From assembly GCA_900290365.1 (NCBI GenBank), contig OMOE01000161.1, positions 1 to 53,597 of the forward strand: a DNA stretch of 53,597 nucleotides. The letters are read 5' to 3'. The translations under genes and the position numbers were made by a program. The DNA comes from Syntrophobacter sp. SbD1. Its GTDB lineage: Bacteria > Desulfobacterota > Syntrophobacteria > Syntrophobacterales > Syntrophobacteraceae. Shown here piece after piece: positions 27,239-35,031 of the stretch; the first letter of the stretch is position 1; each line of letters opens with the position of its first letter. A model generated the notes under the pieces. That model searched no databases. It had not been told where the DNA came from and saw nothing but the letters and a program-made list of their open reading frames with translations.

Positions 27239-27355
27239 CCCGGATAGAAAGGAGGGCGCAAAACTGGAATCTGAGTTGCAGGGGGGCAGGTCTTAACACT
27301 TTTCATAAGCTGGACTGTGAGGATTCGGCGAGCGAATAAGGAGGAGGAGATCAAG

Positions 27356-28768
27356 ATGCAAAAAATCCTATGTGCGAGCGGTATTTTATTCCTTTTTTGC
27401 ATTGTACTGTTCATCAAAGATGCAGAGGCCATTCCGGTTTTTGCCAGAAAGTACAAGACAACATGCGCCACGTGTCATGCCCCGTTTCCAAAGCTGTCGG
27501 CATTCGGGGAGGCGTTCAGGCTTAACGGAGAAAAGATCCCGGGCGGAGCCGATGAGATCTATGTCAAACAGGAACCACTCAGCTTGGGTGCGGAGGCGTA
27601 CAAGCAGATTTTTCCTAACTCAATTTGGCCGTCTTCACTGTCGGAAGCACCACCTGTTTCTTTCAATGTCATAGGGGATGTGCTGGTGGACCCCACGGGC
27701 ACGCATACGAACAGCACTGCATTCAATTTTCAAACCGAGATCGATATTCATTCGGCGGGCACTTTTGGAGACCACTTATCATATTGGGGAGAAGTTATAT
27801 TTGCCCCGTCGCCCAACGGCCCCTCAGGCTCTGTAAACTCCGAGACTGGGACTGTCACAACCGATGGCGCCTGGTTGATGTATCAGGACATTCTCCCCTG
27901 CTGGTTCGGCACCAATCACTTCAACCTAAAGGCGGGAGATCTCGGCCATCTGGAAATTTCCCTGCCCAATATCAGGTGGGACAATACATACCAGGCAACT
28001 CCCTATTTATATCAAAGCCAACTTAATCTAGGCACCGAGCCCGGCTTTGAAATAAACGGGTTCGGCAGAAGTTGGAAATATGCTGTCGGTATCACCAAGA
28101 GTGACTTCGGTAACAGCGAAAGGGACTACCACGCCCAGCTTGATTTCAAAATCGGGGGGCTTGGTTTTGACGGTTCCGGCGGGCAGACTGAAGAAGGAGG
28201 GCTCAAGACCTCCCCGGCAGGCTACTGGCGTGACGATTCGATCATGTTCGGCGGCTTCTGGTACAGGTCTTACGACACTCTCACAAACCCCGACGCCACC
28301 ACTTCTGTTAATGCTTTCGATCGCCTGGGCGGAGATATCCGTTGGAATTGTGAGAATTTCTCCCTGGCGGGTGGTTTCACGAGGGGTCTTCGAAACGACT
28401 TCATTCTACCCTCAATGTTTAGTAGCTCCTTCGGCGATCTCCTTCCTCCAAACACTCTTACTCCTGCTGAGATGGCTTTGTTCCCAACTCTGCTTATCAA
28501 TGAGAACATCTGGACCGCGGAGGCGCAGTATTTCGTTTATCCCTGGCTGGTACCGTACGCACGATTTGAATTGGTCAATGCCACCAATGCCCCCAATCTG
28601 AACCAAGATCGTGTAATTTTGGGCGTGACTGCGCTGGTCGTAGCAAATGTGAGGTTGAATTTTGAGGGCGTCTACTATTTCCAAAATCAACCTCTCAACG
28701 TGCCTGGTGTGATCCCGGCAGACGTACAATCAAACCTGGTGGATGTGAGGCTGCAGTTTGCGTTCTGA
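27356..28768 (+). CDS. Exported porin-like protein with one N-terminal CxxCH haem site
   Basis: A 470-residue exported protein. After a signal peptide (ILFLFCIVLFIKDAEA) comes TTCATCHAPFPKLSAFGEAF, one c-type haem motif with a conserved APFPKL flank. The remainder is rich in alternating aromatic/polar residues and glycines and ends in VDVRLQFAF, the terminal Phe typical of outer-membrane beta barrels. It probably places a haem at or near the outer membrane for electron transfer. AAGGAGGAGGAG is a very strong RBS. First gene of the electron-transfer series. Confidence 0.8.
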   Translation: MQKILCASGILFLFCIVLFIKDAEAIPVFARKYKTTCATCHAPFPKLSAFGEAFRLNGEKIPGGADEIYVKQEPLSLGAEAYKQIFPNSIWPSSLSEAPPVSFNVIGDVLVDPTGTHTNSTAFNFQTEIDIHSAGTFGDHLSYWGEVIFAPSPNGPSGSVNSETGTVTTDGAWLMYQDILPCWFGTNHFNLKAGDLGHLEISLPNIRWDNTYQATPYLYQSQLNLGTEPGFEINGFGRSWKYAVGITKSDFGNSERDYHAQLDFKIGGLGFDGSGGQTEEGGLKTSPAGYWRDDSIMFGGFWYRSYDTLTNPDATTSVNAFDRLGGDIRWNCENFSLAGGFTRGLRNDFILPSMFSSSFGDLLPPNTLTPAEMALFPTLLINENIWTAEAQYFVYPWLVPYARFELVNATNAPNLNQDRVILGVTALVVANVRLNFEGVYYFQNQPLNVPGVIPADVQSNLVDVRLQFAF

Positions 28769-28859
28769 GAGATCAAAGCGCGAAGAGGATACAAAAATAC
28801 AGGGGGTATGGTTGACGTCAAAGAGTTCGCAATTAGGTTTGGGCAAAGGAGGTGGAGTT

Positions 28860-29540
28860 ATGGATAAGAAGTCAAAGACAAAGAGGACATTTGCACTCTC
28901 CGCCACTGTCCTTACGCTTTTCACATTATTTGCAGTCTCCGCCGCTGTCTTTACGCTTGTTGCAACGGGAGTTATCACTATCGGGCAAGAAGCCGTAGCT
29001 CAGCAGAGCGGGGGGACGATAAAGGGTAAGGTCAATTCGCCATGGGTGTCTCGATATCCGGCGATGGTATATGTAGACAAAGTTCCCGGGCAATTCCCTG
29101 CCCCGAAGCAAAACCCGCATATGGGTCAAAAAGGCCTTGTCTTCGATCCGCATGTCATGGGTGTGCTGGAGGGCTCTACGGTAGATTTTACCAATGACGA
29201 CACTGTCGCCCATAACGTTTCGTCTCCTCCGGGATCGGCTAAGGTTTTCAATCTCGGATTGTATGGGGTGGGGGTCACCAAGACCGTGACGTTTGACAAG
29301 CTCGGCGAGGTCCCTCTGCTTTGCAGCGTTCATCCTGAGATGTCCGCGTTCGTGCTCGTCTTGCAGAATCCCTATTTTGCGCTGACGGATAAGTCCGGAA
29401 ACTTCGAGATCAAGGATGTGCCTCCGGGAAGTTATCAGCTCAAGGCCTGGGACGAAAAACTCAAGGAAGTATCGCAGGGCGTGGTGGTCGAATCGGGGAA
29501 AACTGCAACGGTAGAGTTTAAAGACTTACAGAAACGATAA
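28860..29540 (+). CDS. Exported cupredoxin with CarboxypepD_reg-like domain
   Basis: A 226-residue exported protein. The N-terminal helix contains a hydrophobic imperfect internal repeat (LSATVLTLFTLFAVSAAVFTL). A plastocyanin-like domain follows with type-1 copper ligands: His in DTVAHNVSSP and Cys, His and Met in LCSVHPEM. A C-terminal beta-sandwich (LTDKSGNFEIKDVPPGSYQLKAWD) is of the carboxypeptidase regulatory type. AAAGGAGG supports the start at 28860. A soluble copper electron carrier in the same series as cytochromes suggests an electron partner for the downstream complex. Confidence 0.85.
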   Translation: MDKKSKTKRTFALSATVLTLFTLFAVSAAVFTLVATGVITIGQEAVAQQSGGTIKGKVNSPWVSRYPAMVYVDKVPGQFPAPKQNPHMGQKGLVFDPHVMGVLEGSTVDFTNDDTVAHNVSSPPGSAKVFNLGLYGVGVTKTVTFDKLGEVPLLCSVHPEMSAFVLVLQNPYFALTDKSGNFEIKDVPPGSYQLKAWDEKLKEVSQGVVVESGKTATVEFKDLQKR

Positions 29541-29699
29541 GCTCCTTTCTTGCAATGGATCTATAGGATCTTGCCGGCATTCCGTTTGTGCCACGGTTTG
29601 CCGGCGATTCTACAATCGTGTAGCTTTAGCGGGCTATCTGCCCAATGCTCCAAATACAGAAAACATCCGATACGCGAATAACGGAGGCTCTATCGCCTT

Positions 29700-30527
29700 A
29701 TGGCTGCAAAGAAGCAAATAAGCATATGGCTGTTGGCCGCCTCGATCACAGTCTCATCCTACTCGATGTGCGCTGCGGACGAGGTCGTCTTTAAGAATCA
29801 AGGCTCAAAACAGATCGGCGCCATTGTGGAGGAAAATGAACAGGGCGTGACGATCTTTTTCCCCAAGGAGTCCATCAAGTCCATTACCCGCAAAGAAGGG
29901 GGTCCGAAGCCTCCTGCGAACAGAGTCATCCTGGAGGATAACGGAGGCGCATACATCACGATGAAGATACCGCGCCAGAGGCTCGAAGCTGCTTCACCCG
30001 ATACCTTGGCCGCTGTGGAACCAGCCGGGCAGGAACCATCGACTTCCGACTCTCAACTGGCCGAGAAGGTGCAACAGCTCGAAAAGAAAATGGACAGCAT
30101 GGAGAAGGCCGGGGGTTCGCAACCCGGCACCGCCCCGGCCATGGGGACAACTCATGAAACGTTGCTCAAGGAGGAGTATGGCGGTGTTGAAGGCATCATT
30201 TTATGGAATGGAAAACCCCTCAAAAACGCCAGGGTAAAGATCGTCATGGATAAGTACACCGGCTTCTCGGTGGCTACCGTGAAAAGCGTGTTCGGCGTTA
30301 AGGGCGCTGAGAAGTCTTCCGGGATTGAGGGGGTCGCCATTGATACGCAGACCGACTCCAACGGAAACTACTCTATTGCACAGGCCCCTCCCGGCTTCTA
30401 CACATTATTTTGGGAACCTGACGCACAAACCGGCTGGGTTCGGCGCCTTCGCGAAGATTCCGACTTTGAAATAGTGCCGGGAAAACAAATAGTTGTCAAT
30501 ATTCCCGAGAAGAAAAAGAAGATGTAG
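29700..30527 (+). CDS. Exported CarboxypepD_reg-like domain protein
   Basis: A 275-residue exported protein: signal peptide, a Lys/Glu-rich segment with a short coiled coil (DSQLAEKVQQLEKKMDSMEK), then GIILWNGKPLKNARVKIVM and DSNGNYSIAQAPPGFYTLFW, a carboxypeptidase regulatory-like beta-sandwich. Such domains often bind partners at the periplasm or outer membrane. Likely an accessory of the bc-type complex downstream, by position. No clear RBS is visible. Confidence 0.7.
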   Translation: MAAKKQISIWLLAASITVSSYSMCAADEVVFKNQGSKQIGAIVEENEQGVTIFFPKESIKSITRKEGGPKPPANRVILEDNGGAYITMKIPRQRLEAASPDTLAAVEPAGQEPSTSDSQLAEKVQQLEKKMDSMEKAGGSQPGTAPAMGTTHETLLKEEYGGVEGIILWNGKPLKNARVKIVMDKYTGFSVATVKSVFGVKGAEKSSGIEGVAIDTQTDSNGNYSIAQAPPGFYTLFWEPDAQTGWVRRLREDSDFEIVPGKQIVVNIPEKKKKM

Positions 30528-30537
30528 GATCAGTCAC

Positions 30538-30663
30538 ATGGCTGACGATCAGGAAAAGTACAGTTTCATAAAAGAGATGCTCATCGCATTCATAGGAGGC
30601 GGGGCACTGGGACTTGTGGTGCTGGTTGCCGCAATAGCCCTGGTCGAGCATCTCAAGAGATGA
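30538..30663 (+). CDS. 41-residue single-pass membrane protein
   Basis: A small ORF: polar start (MADDQEKYSFIKEM) then one glycine-rich membrane helix (IGGGALGLVVLVAAIALVEHL) and a basic end. AGGAT lies 8 bases before the ATG, and the gene starts 10 bases after the previous stop. Its position just before the Rieske gene suggests a small subunit or assembly factor of the bc-type complex. Confidence 0.6.
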   Translation: MADDQEKYSFIKEMLIAFIGGGALGLVVLVAAIALVEHLKR

Positions 30664-30704
30664 CTTTCGGGTTGCGGGTTAAAATGGCGCGCTACGCTCC
30701 GTAG

Positions 30705-30725
30705 GGGAGGGCTTTATGCCCTCCC
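30705..30725. terminator. 8-bp hairpin after the small membrane gene
   Basis: GGGAGGGC pairs with GCCCTCCC around a TTTAT loop. No T-run follows; it may be a processing or attenuation element, just before REP-like copy 2. Confidence 0.5.
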
Positions 30726-30793
30726 GAAACACCCGATTTGAACGCAGCGCCGTATGAAATCCGCCACCTGACCTCTCCTATCGTTTCTAGGGG

Positions 30794-30852
30794 GGAGGAT
30801 TTTCTTGCCGCCGCCGAAGGCAGCGGCCAACTTGGCCGGCGGTCCCACCGCC
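30794..30852 (+). repeat. REP-like hairpin element, copy 2
   Basis: GGAGGATTTTCTTG, CCGCCGCC, variable middle, CTTGGCCGGCGGTCCC. It ends 28 bases before the Rieske start codon and is a direct repeat of copy 3, so the two bracket the Rieske to cytochrome c module. Confidence 0.85.
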
Positions 30853-30880
30853 CTCCAATCGGTAACAGGAGGATATTCGA

Positions 30881-31355
30881 TTGGCTTCAGATCAGCTCAC
30901 AAGACGGAAGTTTCTCAGTCGTGTGGGTTGGCTTGCAACATTTGGAACGGTTGGCGGACTGACGGCGGCTTCCGGCCGGTACTTGTTCCCCAACGTCCTC
31001 TATGAGCCGCCCGCGGAGTTCAAGATCGCGCCTCCCGAGGAATATCCCGAGGGTGTGACTTATGTCTCAACCAAACGAATCTTCGTGGTAAAGCAGCAAA
31101 ACCTCATCAGGGTTGTCTCCGGCGTGTGCACGCATATTGGCTGTACTGTGCGCTGGGTCGAGGAGCACAATCGATGGGAGTGCCCCTGTCATGGAAGTAT
31201 TTTCAATGATGAGGGGGCCGTCACTGCCGGGCCGGCCCCCAAGCCGGCCGGCCCCCAAGCCGCTGCCCTGGTATGAAGTCAGCGTGGCTCCGGACGGCAG
31301 ACTCCTTGTGAACGAGCACCAGATTGTTCCGTCCCTGCAAACACTCACCGTTTGA
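30881..31355 (+). pseudogene. Rieske iron-sulfur protein, frameshifted by a 16-bp tandem duplication
   Basis: The [2Fe-2S] subunit of a bc-type complex, with a Tat-like N-terminus (RRKFLSRVG, then a membrane helix), and the Rieske ligands CTHIGC and CPCHGSIF intact. A perfect 16-bp tandem repeat (31231-31262) shifts the frame, so the printed product ends at 31276 with a spurious AGPQAAALV tail. Removing one repeat copy restores 152 residues ending PWYEVSVAPDGRLLVNEHQIV. Both cluster-binding boxes lie before the lesion. The start is TTG at 30881 with AGGAGG upstream. The stop falls 38 bases before the cytochrome b start. Confidence 0.9.
31231..31262 (+). repeat. Perfect 16-bp tandem duplication in the Rieske gene
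   Basis: GCCGGCCCCCAAGCCG occurs at 31231-31246 and exactly again at 31247-31262. Being one base over a multiple of three, it frameshifts the gene. Confidence 0.95.
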
Positions 31356-31393
31356 AATGCAGCGTCACCGACGGTCTTTTCGAGGGAACTGAC

Positions 31394-32488
31394 ATGGCGG
31401 CAAATACCACACAGAATTCAATGGCCGATGACCGTGCCCACAATCCGGCCCCAAGACAACCCCCAGCGCTCAGCAAATGGCTCCAGGAAAAAACATTCGG
31501 CCTTGGGCTGATCAACATGTCGCTTTTTATCATCTTGAACGTCACAGGAATTCTATTGATGTTCTACTATGTCCCTGATACCGACAAGGCCTACAAGGTA
31601 ATCAAGGACCTGGAATTTGTAATAAACTTTGGGGCTATTTTTCGCAACATGCACCGCTGGTCTGCTTATGCGATGATAATACTGGTATTTCTGCACATGT
31701 CCCGAGTCTTTTACATGGCAGAGTATCGGGAGCCCAGAGAACTTAACTGGGTGATAGGCCTTGTCCTCTTTATTTGCACCCTGGTGGCGGCCTTGACCGG
31801 TTATCTTCTGCCGTGGGACCAGAAAGCCTACTGGGGCATGACCATTATGTCCAACGTGATGGCTTCGGCGCCGGTTATCGGAGAGAAACTCAAATTTGTG
31901 GTGCTGGGCGGCACTGAAATCGGCCAGAATGCCTTGAGCCGGGCCTACGATATCCACGTCAAATTGATGCCCCTGATCATAAGTACCCTTATAGCGGTTC
32001 ACCTCATCAGAAACCGCGCAGACGACCTGACCGCAAATCCAGGGTTGCACGGTAATGCGGCAGACGGCTCCTGGTCCGATATAATCACGCGCGAATTCGC
32101 CAAGTTTCTTCTGATCCTGATAGTGATGATGGGCGCCTCGATTCTTTTCGGCGCCCCCCTGGAAGAAGAAGCCAATCCTTCGGTCACCCCTGTTCCTGCG
32201 AAAGCCCCCTGGTTTTTTTTGGGCCTTCAGGAACTCCTGTCCTGGGGAGCGCCCTTCTGGTTCGCGATAGTTATCCCCAATGTGTTGCTTCTTTTCGCTT
32301 TTCTCATCCCTTTCATTGAACGCGGCAAAACCGGCGCCGGCGTGTGGTTTCATCCCAGCCGGAGGCTTCAAAATATCCTGTTCACCGCTTTTGTCACCGT
32401 GGCCATTGGGCTCATCATCCTGGGTGCGTACTTTCGAGGACCGGGTTGGAGGTTCTACTGGCCGTGGCAACCGTGGCCCCTGCACTGA
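31394..32488 (+). CDS. Cytochrome b subunit of a bc-type complex
   Basis: A 364-residue integral membrane protein with cytochrome b topology (about eight helices). Two bis-His haem pairs are visible on helices: HRWSAYAMIILVFLH with 13 residues between ligands and IHVKLMPLIISTLIAVH with 14, the cytochrome b6 spacing. KAPWFFLGLQELLSWG corresponds to the quinol-site loop of subunit IV. GAGGGAAC precedes the ATG at 31394. Expected to oxidise menaquinol, passing electrons to the Rieske protein and to the octahaem cytochrome downstream. Confidence 0.9.
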   Translation: MAANTTQNSMADDRAHNPAPRQPPALSKWLQEKTFGLGLINMSLFIILNVTGILLMFYYVPDTDKAYKVIKDLEFVINFGAIFRNMHRWSAYAMIILVFLHMSRVFYMAEYREPRELNWVIGLVLFICTLVAALTGYLLPWDQKAYWGMTIMSNVMASAPVIGEKLKFVVLGGTEIGQNALSRAYDIHVKLMPLIISTLIAVHLIRNRADDLTANPGLHGNAADGSWSDIITREFAKFLLILIVMMGASILFGAPLEEEANPSVTPVPAKAPWFFLGLQELLSWGAPFWFAIVIPNVLLLFAFLIPFIERGKTGAGVWFHPSRRLQNILFTAFVTVAIGLIILGAYFRGPGWRFYWPWQPWPLH

Positions 32489-32514
32489 TCCTTGATTTGC
32501 CATGAGAGGGTTAA

Positions 32515-34488
32515 ATGAACGGCTTTTTTCAGAAACTGTTCCCGTTTCTCGCCCTGCTGAGCTTTCTTCTATTCATCGGGATGGTGTGGAAAGACTACGA
32601 TAGTCCATACCTTGAATATCAGCGAAAATTCAAGACGATGCTCGACCTGAAAGCATCCGAGACCGGCAAGCTTAAAGGCCCGGAATTCCAAATCGGATTT
32701 CGGCAGCGTTGGATCAGAGAACTCGACCGGGCCGACCGTTGTGAAACCTGCCACCTGGGCCTTGAGGACCCAAGATTCAAGGATGCGCCCCAGCCTTTCA
32801 CAACTCATCCGGCCATGGCGGAACACTCTTACGAGAAATTTGGCTGCACGGTATGCCACCACGGCCAGGGTATGGCAACTACCTTGAAAGATGCCCATGG
32901 GCCGGTAGAGAACTGGAATAGCGCCCTCTACCACGACAACTTCATGGAAAATTCGTGCTCGCTTTGCCACGGCGAGTACGTTCACGATCAGGCCCCCATT
33001 CTGTTCAAGGGACAAAACATGTTTTATGATTACGGATGCCGGGGCTGCCACAAAGTCGCTGGAAAACCTCGAACCTTGACAGGACCGCCCCTCGATGAAA
33101 TGGGCAAAAGGGTCAAGGCTGACTGGCTCTACAGGTGGTTGAAAGGCCCTAAAGACTATCTTCCTACAACCAAAATGCCCGACCACGAATTCTCTGAACA
33201 GGAAGCCGCAGACGTTGCAGCTTTCCTGCTGCTGGGGCCCGGCCCGGAAGGTGAGGCCGTCTCCGGCAATGCCGGCCGCGGAAAGACAACTCTGCTGACA
33301 TCTCGCTGCGTGACCTGCCATACGCTGGAAGGCAAGGGAGGCAGCACCGGCCCCGAGCTTTCCAAGGTCTCTTCGAAGGCCTGGCCGCGAACGCTCTTCA
33401 AGACCATCAAGGATCCGCACGCATTGTGGACTCAAAGCAGGATGCCGATCTTTGGTTTCGCCGATAAGGACATTGAGGACATAGTCTCTTTTATGACTAG
33501 TGACTACATCGACCTTGACCTCGACGAGAAGGAGGCTGCCCGGCAAATCCAGCTTGTCAAAAACGCAAGCCCCGAACGGGGCAGGGAACTGACCGACAAA
33601 CAGGGTTGTATCGGATGCCATTCGAAAATCCCGACAATCAAGGAACTTGGCGAGATCGGCCCGGACCTTACAACATTCGGTGTGGTTCATATTAGCCTCC
33701 TGGATTTCGGAGATATAAAAGTCCCGTTCAAGAATCGAACCGTACCCAACTGGATCTACAACAAGGTGAAATCGCCCAGGATCTTCAAGGAGGGGTTGAA
33801 GATGCCGGATTATCATTTCAATGCGGAGCAGACTTCGGCCATCACCACCTACGTGCTGGGTCTCAAAGGAAAAGAAGTCCCGGCATCCTATACTCTTCCC
33901 CTTGGCGAGCGCCCCACGGATTATGCCCCCCAGGGCGCTTTCGGCAAAATACTGGATAAATACCGCTGCCTGGTTTGTCATAAAATCAACGGGAAGGGAG
34001 GCGAGGTTGCGAACGACCTTTCCCAGGAGGGAAGCCGGGTCCGGCAAGAATGGATAAAGAGATTCATGAAAGCGCCCGACACCATTCGGCCTCTGCTCGA
34101 AGAAAGAATGCCGCCGTTCAAGGTCCTGGACCCCGAGGATGAGGCCATTTACCAATACTGCCGAACAACCCTGGTGACCGACAAAGTTGAGGACCTGACA
34201 GAGACGGTAAGCACGATGTCTCTGAACGACCCGGGCATTATCCGGGAAGGTGAAAAGCTCTATCATGAAAAATATGCGTGCGACGCCTGCCATCAAATCA
34301 TCGGCAGGGGCGGCCTCGTAGGACCTGATTTCACCAATGAGGAAAAACGGCTAAGACCCGAGTGGGTGGTTTACTATCTCCACGATCCGAAAGCTTTTCT
34401 GAAGCGCTCCGTTGAGCCGGTCTACGCATTTACAGACAAGGAAATCGAAGCCTTGACCGCTTTTGTGATCAGCCCCAAAAAGCAGTGA
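32515..34488 (+). CDS. Membrane-anchored octahaem c-type cytochrome
   Basis: A 657-residue protein with an N-terminal membrane anchor (LFPFLALLSFLLFIGMVW) and eight CxxCH haem motifs: CETCH, CTVCH, CSLCH, CRGCH, CVTCH, CIGCH, CLVCH and CDACH. Haem motifs are followed by patterns like GKGGxTGPELS, indicating repeated cytochrome c folds. It probably replaces cytochrome c1, receiving electrons from the Rieske protein. It starts 26 bases after cytochrome b. Confidence 0.9.
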   Translation: MNGFFQKLFPFLALLSFLLFIGMVWKDYDSPYLEYQRKFKTMLDLKASETGKLKGPEFQIGFRQRWIRELDRADRCETCHLGLEDPRFKDAPQPFTTHPAMAEHSYEKFGCTVCHHGQGMATTLKDAHGPVENWNSALYHDNFMENSCSLCHGEYVHDQAPILFKGQNMFYDYGCRGCHKVAGKPRTLTGPPLDEMGKRVKADWLYRWLKGPKDYLPTTKMPDHEFSEQEAADVAAFLLLGPGPEGEAVSGNAGRGKTTLLTSRCVTCHTLEGKGGSTGPELSKVSSKAWPRTLFKTIKDPHALWTQSRMPIFGFADKDIEDIVSFMTSDYIDLDLDEKEAARQIQLVKNASPERGRELTDKQGCIGCHSKIPTIKELGEIGPDLTTFGVVHISLLDFGDIKVPFKNRTVPNWIYNKVKSPRIFKEGLKMPDYHFNAEQTSAITTYVLGLKGKEVPASYTLPLGERPTDYAPQGAFGKILDKYRCLVCHKINGKGGEVANDLSQEGSRVRQEWIKRFMKAPDTIRPLLEERMPPFKVLDPEDEAIYQYCRTTLVTDKVEDLTETVSTMSLNDPGIIREGEKLYHEKYACDACHQIIGRGGLVGPDFTNEEKRLRPEWVVYYLHDPKAFLKRSVEPVYAFTDKEIEALTAFVISPKKQ

Positions 34489-34587
34489 GGCAAAGGTTCC
34501 GGAGGATAACAGTTCACCGATCGGCAACTCGCACTATCCAGCGATTCGTTCGCGGGGCTACGGTTGATCTTGAGGAAGGAACCATCC

Positions 34588-35031
34588 ATGGCCAGACTGG
34601 GTATTATGTTCACACTTTTCGCAACACTTTCGCTCGTTTTTTCCATCCCTGCCGGCAGTAGCGATTCGTCCAGCGCCCCGAGCGACACTGGAGCAAACCA
34701 GCCGCGATTCGAGCTTCCCCAAAAGCCCACCAGCAATATGACGCCCTTGGAGCAAAGGGGGGCCAACCTTTACTCGTACTACTGCACTGTATGTCATGGA
34801 ACAAAAGGCGAAGGGGACGGTATCAACTCGTTTCAGTTGACCACCCCGCCGGCAAAATTCGCCGACGCTGCATTTATGGCAACCCTTTCGGACGCCGACA
34901 TTCAAAAAGTTATCAGACAAGGGGGCTCCGCCCTCGATAAATCACCTCAGATGCAGCCCTGGGGACGCGTCCTGACCGACCAGGACGTCGCCGCCCTCGT
35001 CGCCTACATCAAAACGTTGTCCAAGAATTAA
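34588..35031 (+). CDS. Exported monohaem cytochrome c
   Basis: A 147-residue periplasmic class I-type cytochrome c: signal peptide (MFTLFATLSLVFSIPAG), then a haem site YCTVCHGTKGEGDG and the C-terminal helix with a probable Met ligand (PQMQPWGRVLTD). GAGGAAGGA precedes the ATG at 34588. It is the last gene of the electron-transfer series and a candidate soluble electron acceptor of the complex. Confidence 0.92.
   Translation: MARLGIMFTLFATLSLVFSIPAGSSDSSSAPSDTGANQPRFELPQKPTSNMTPLEQRGANLYSYYCTVCHGTKGEGDGINSFQLTTPPAKFADAAFMATLSDADIQKVIRQGGSALDKSPQMQPWGRVLTDQDVAALVAYIKTLSKN

Noticed and set aside
26760..30702. A shared CTACGCTCCGTA motif at about 26759 and 30691
   Set aside because: Only 12 bases long and seen twice; too short to call a repeat family.
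32569..34296. 575-residue minus-strand frame opposite the octahaem cytochrome
   Set aside because: Overlaps a gene with eight clear haem motifs; the antisense product has no coherent composition.
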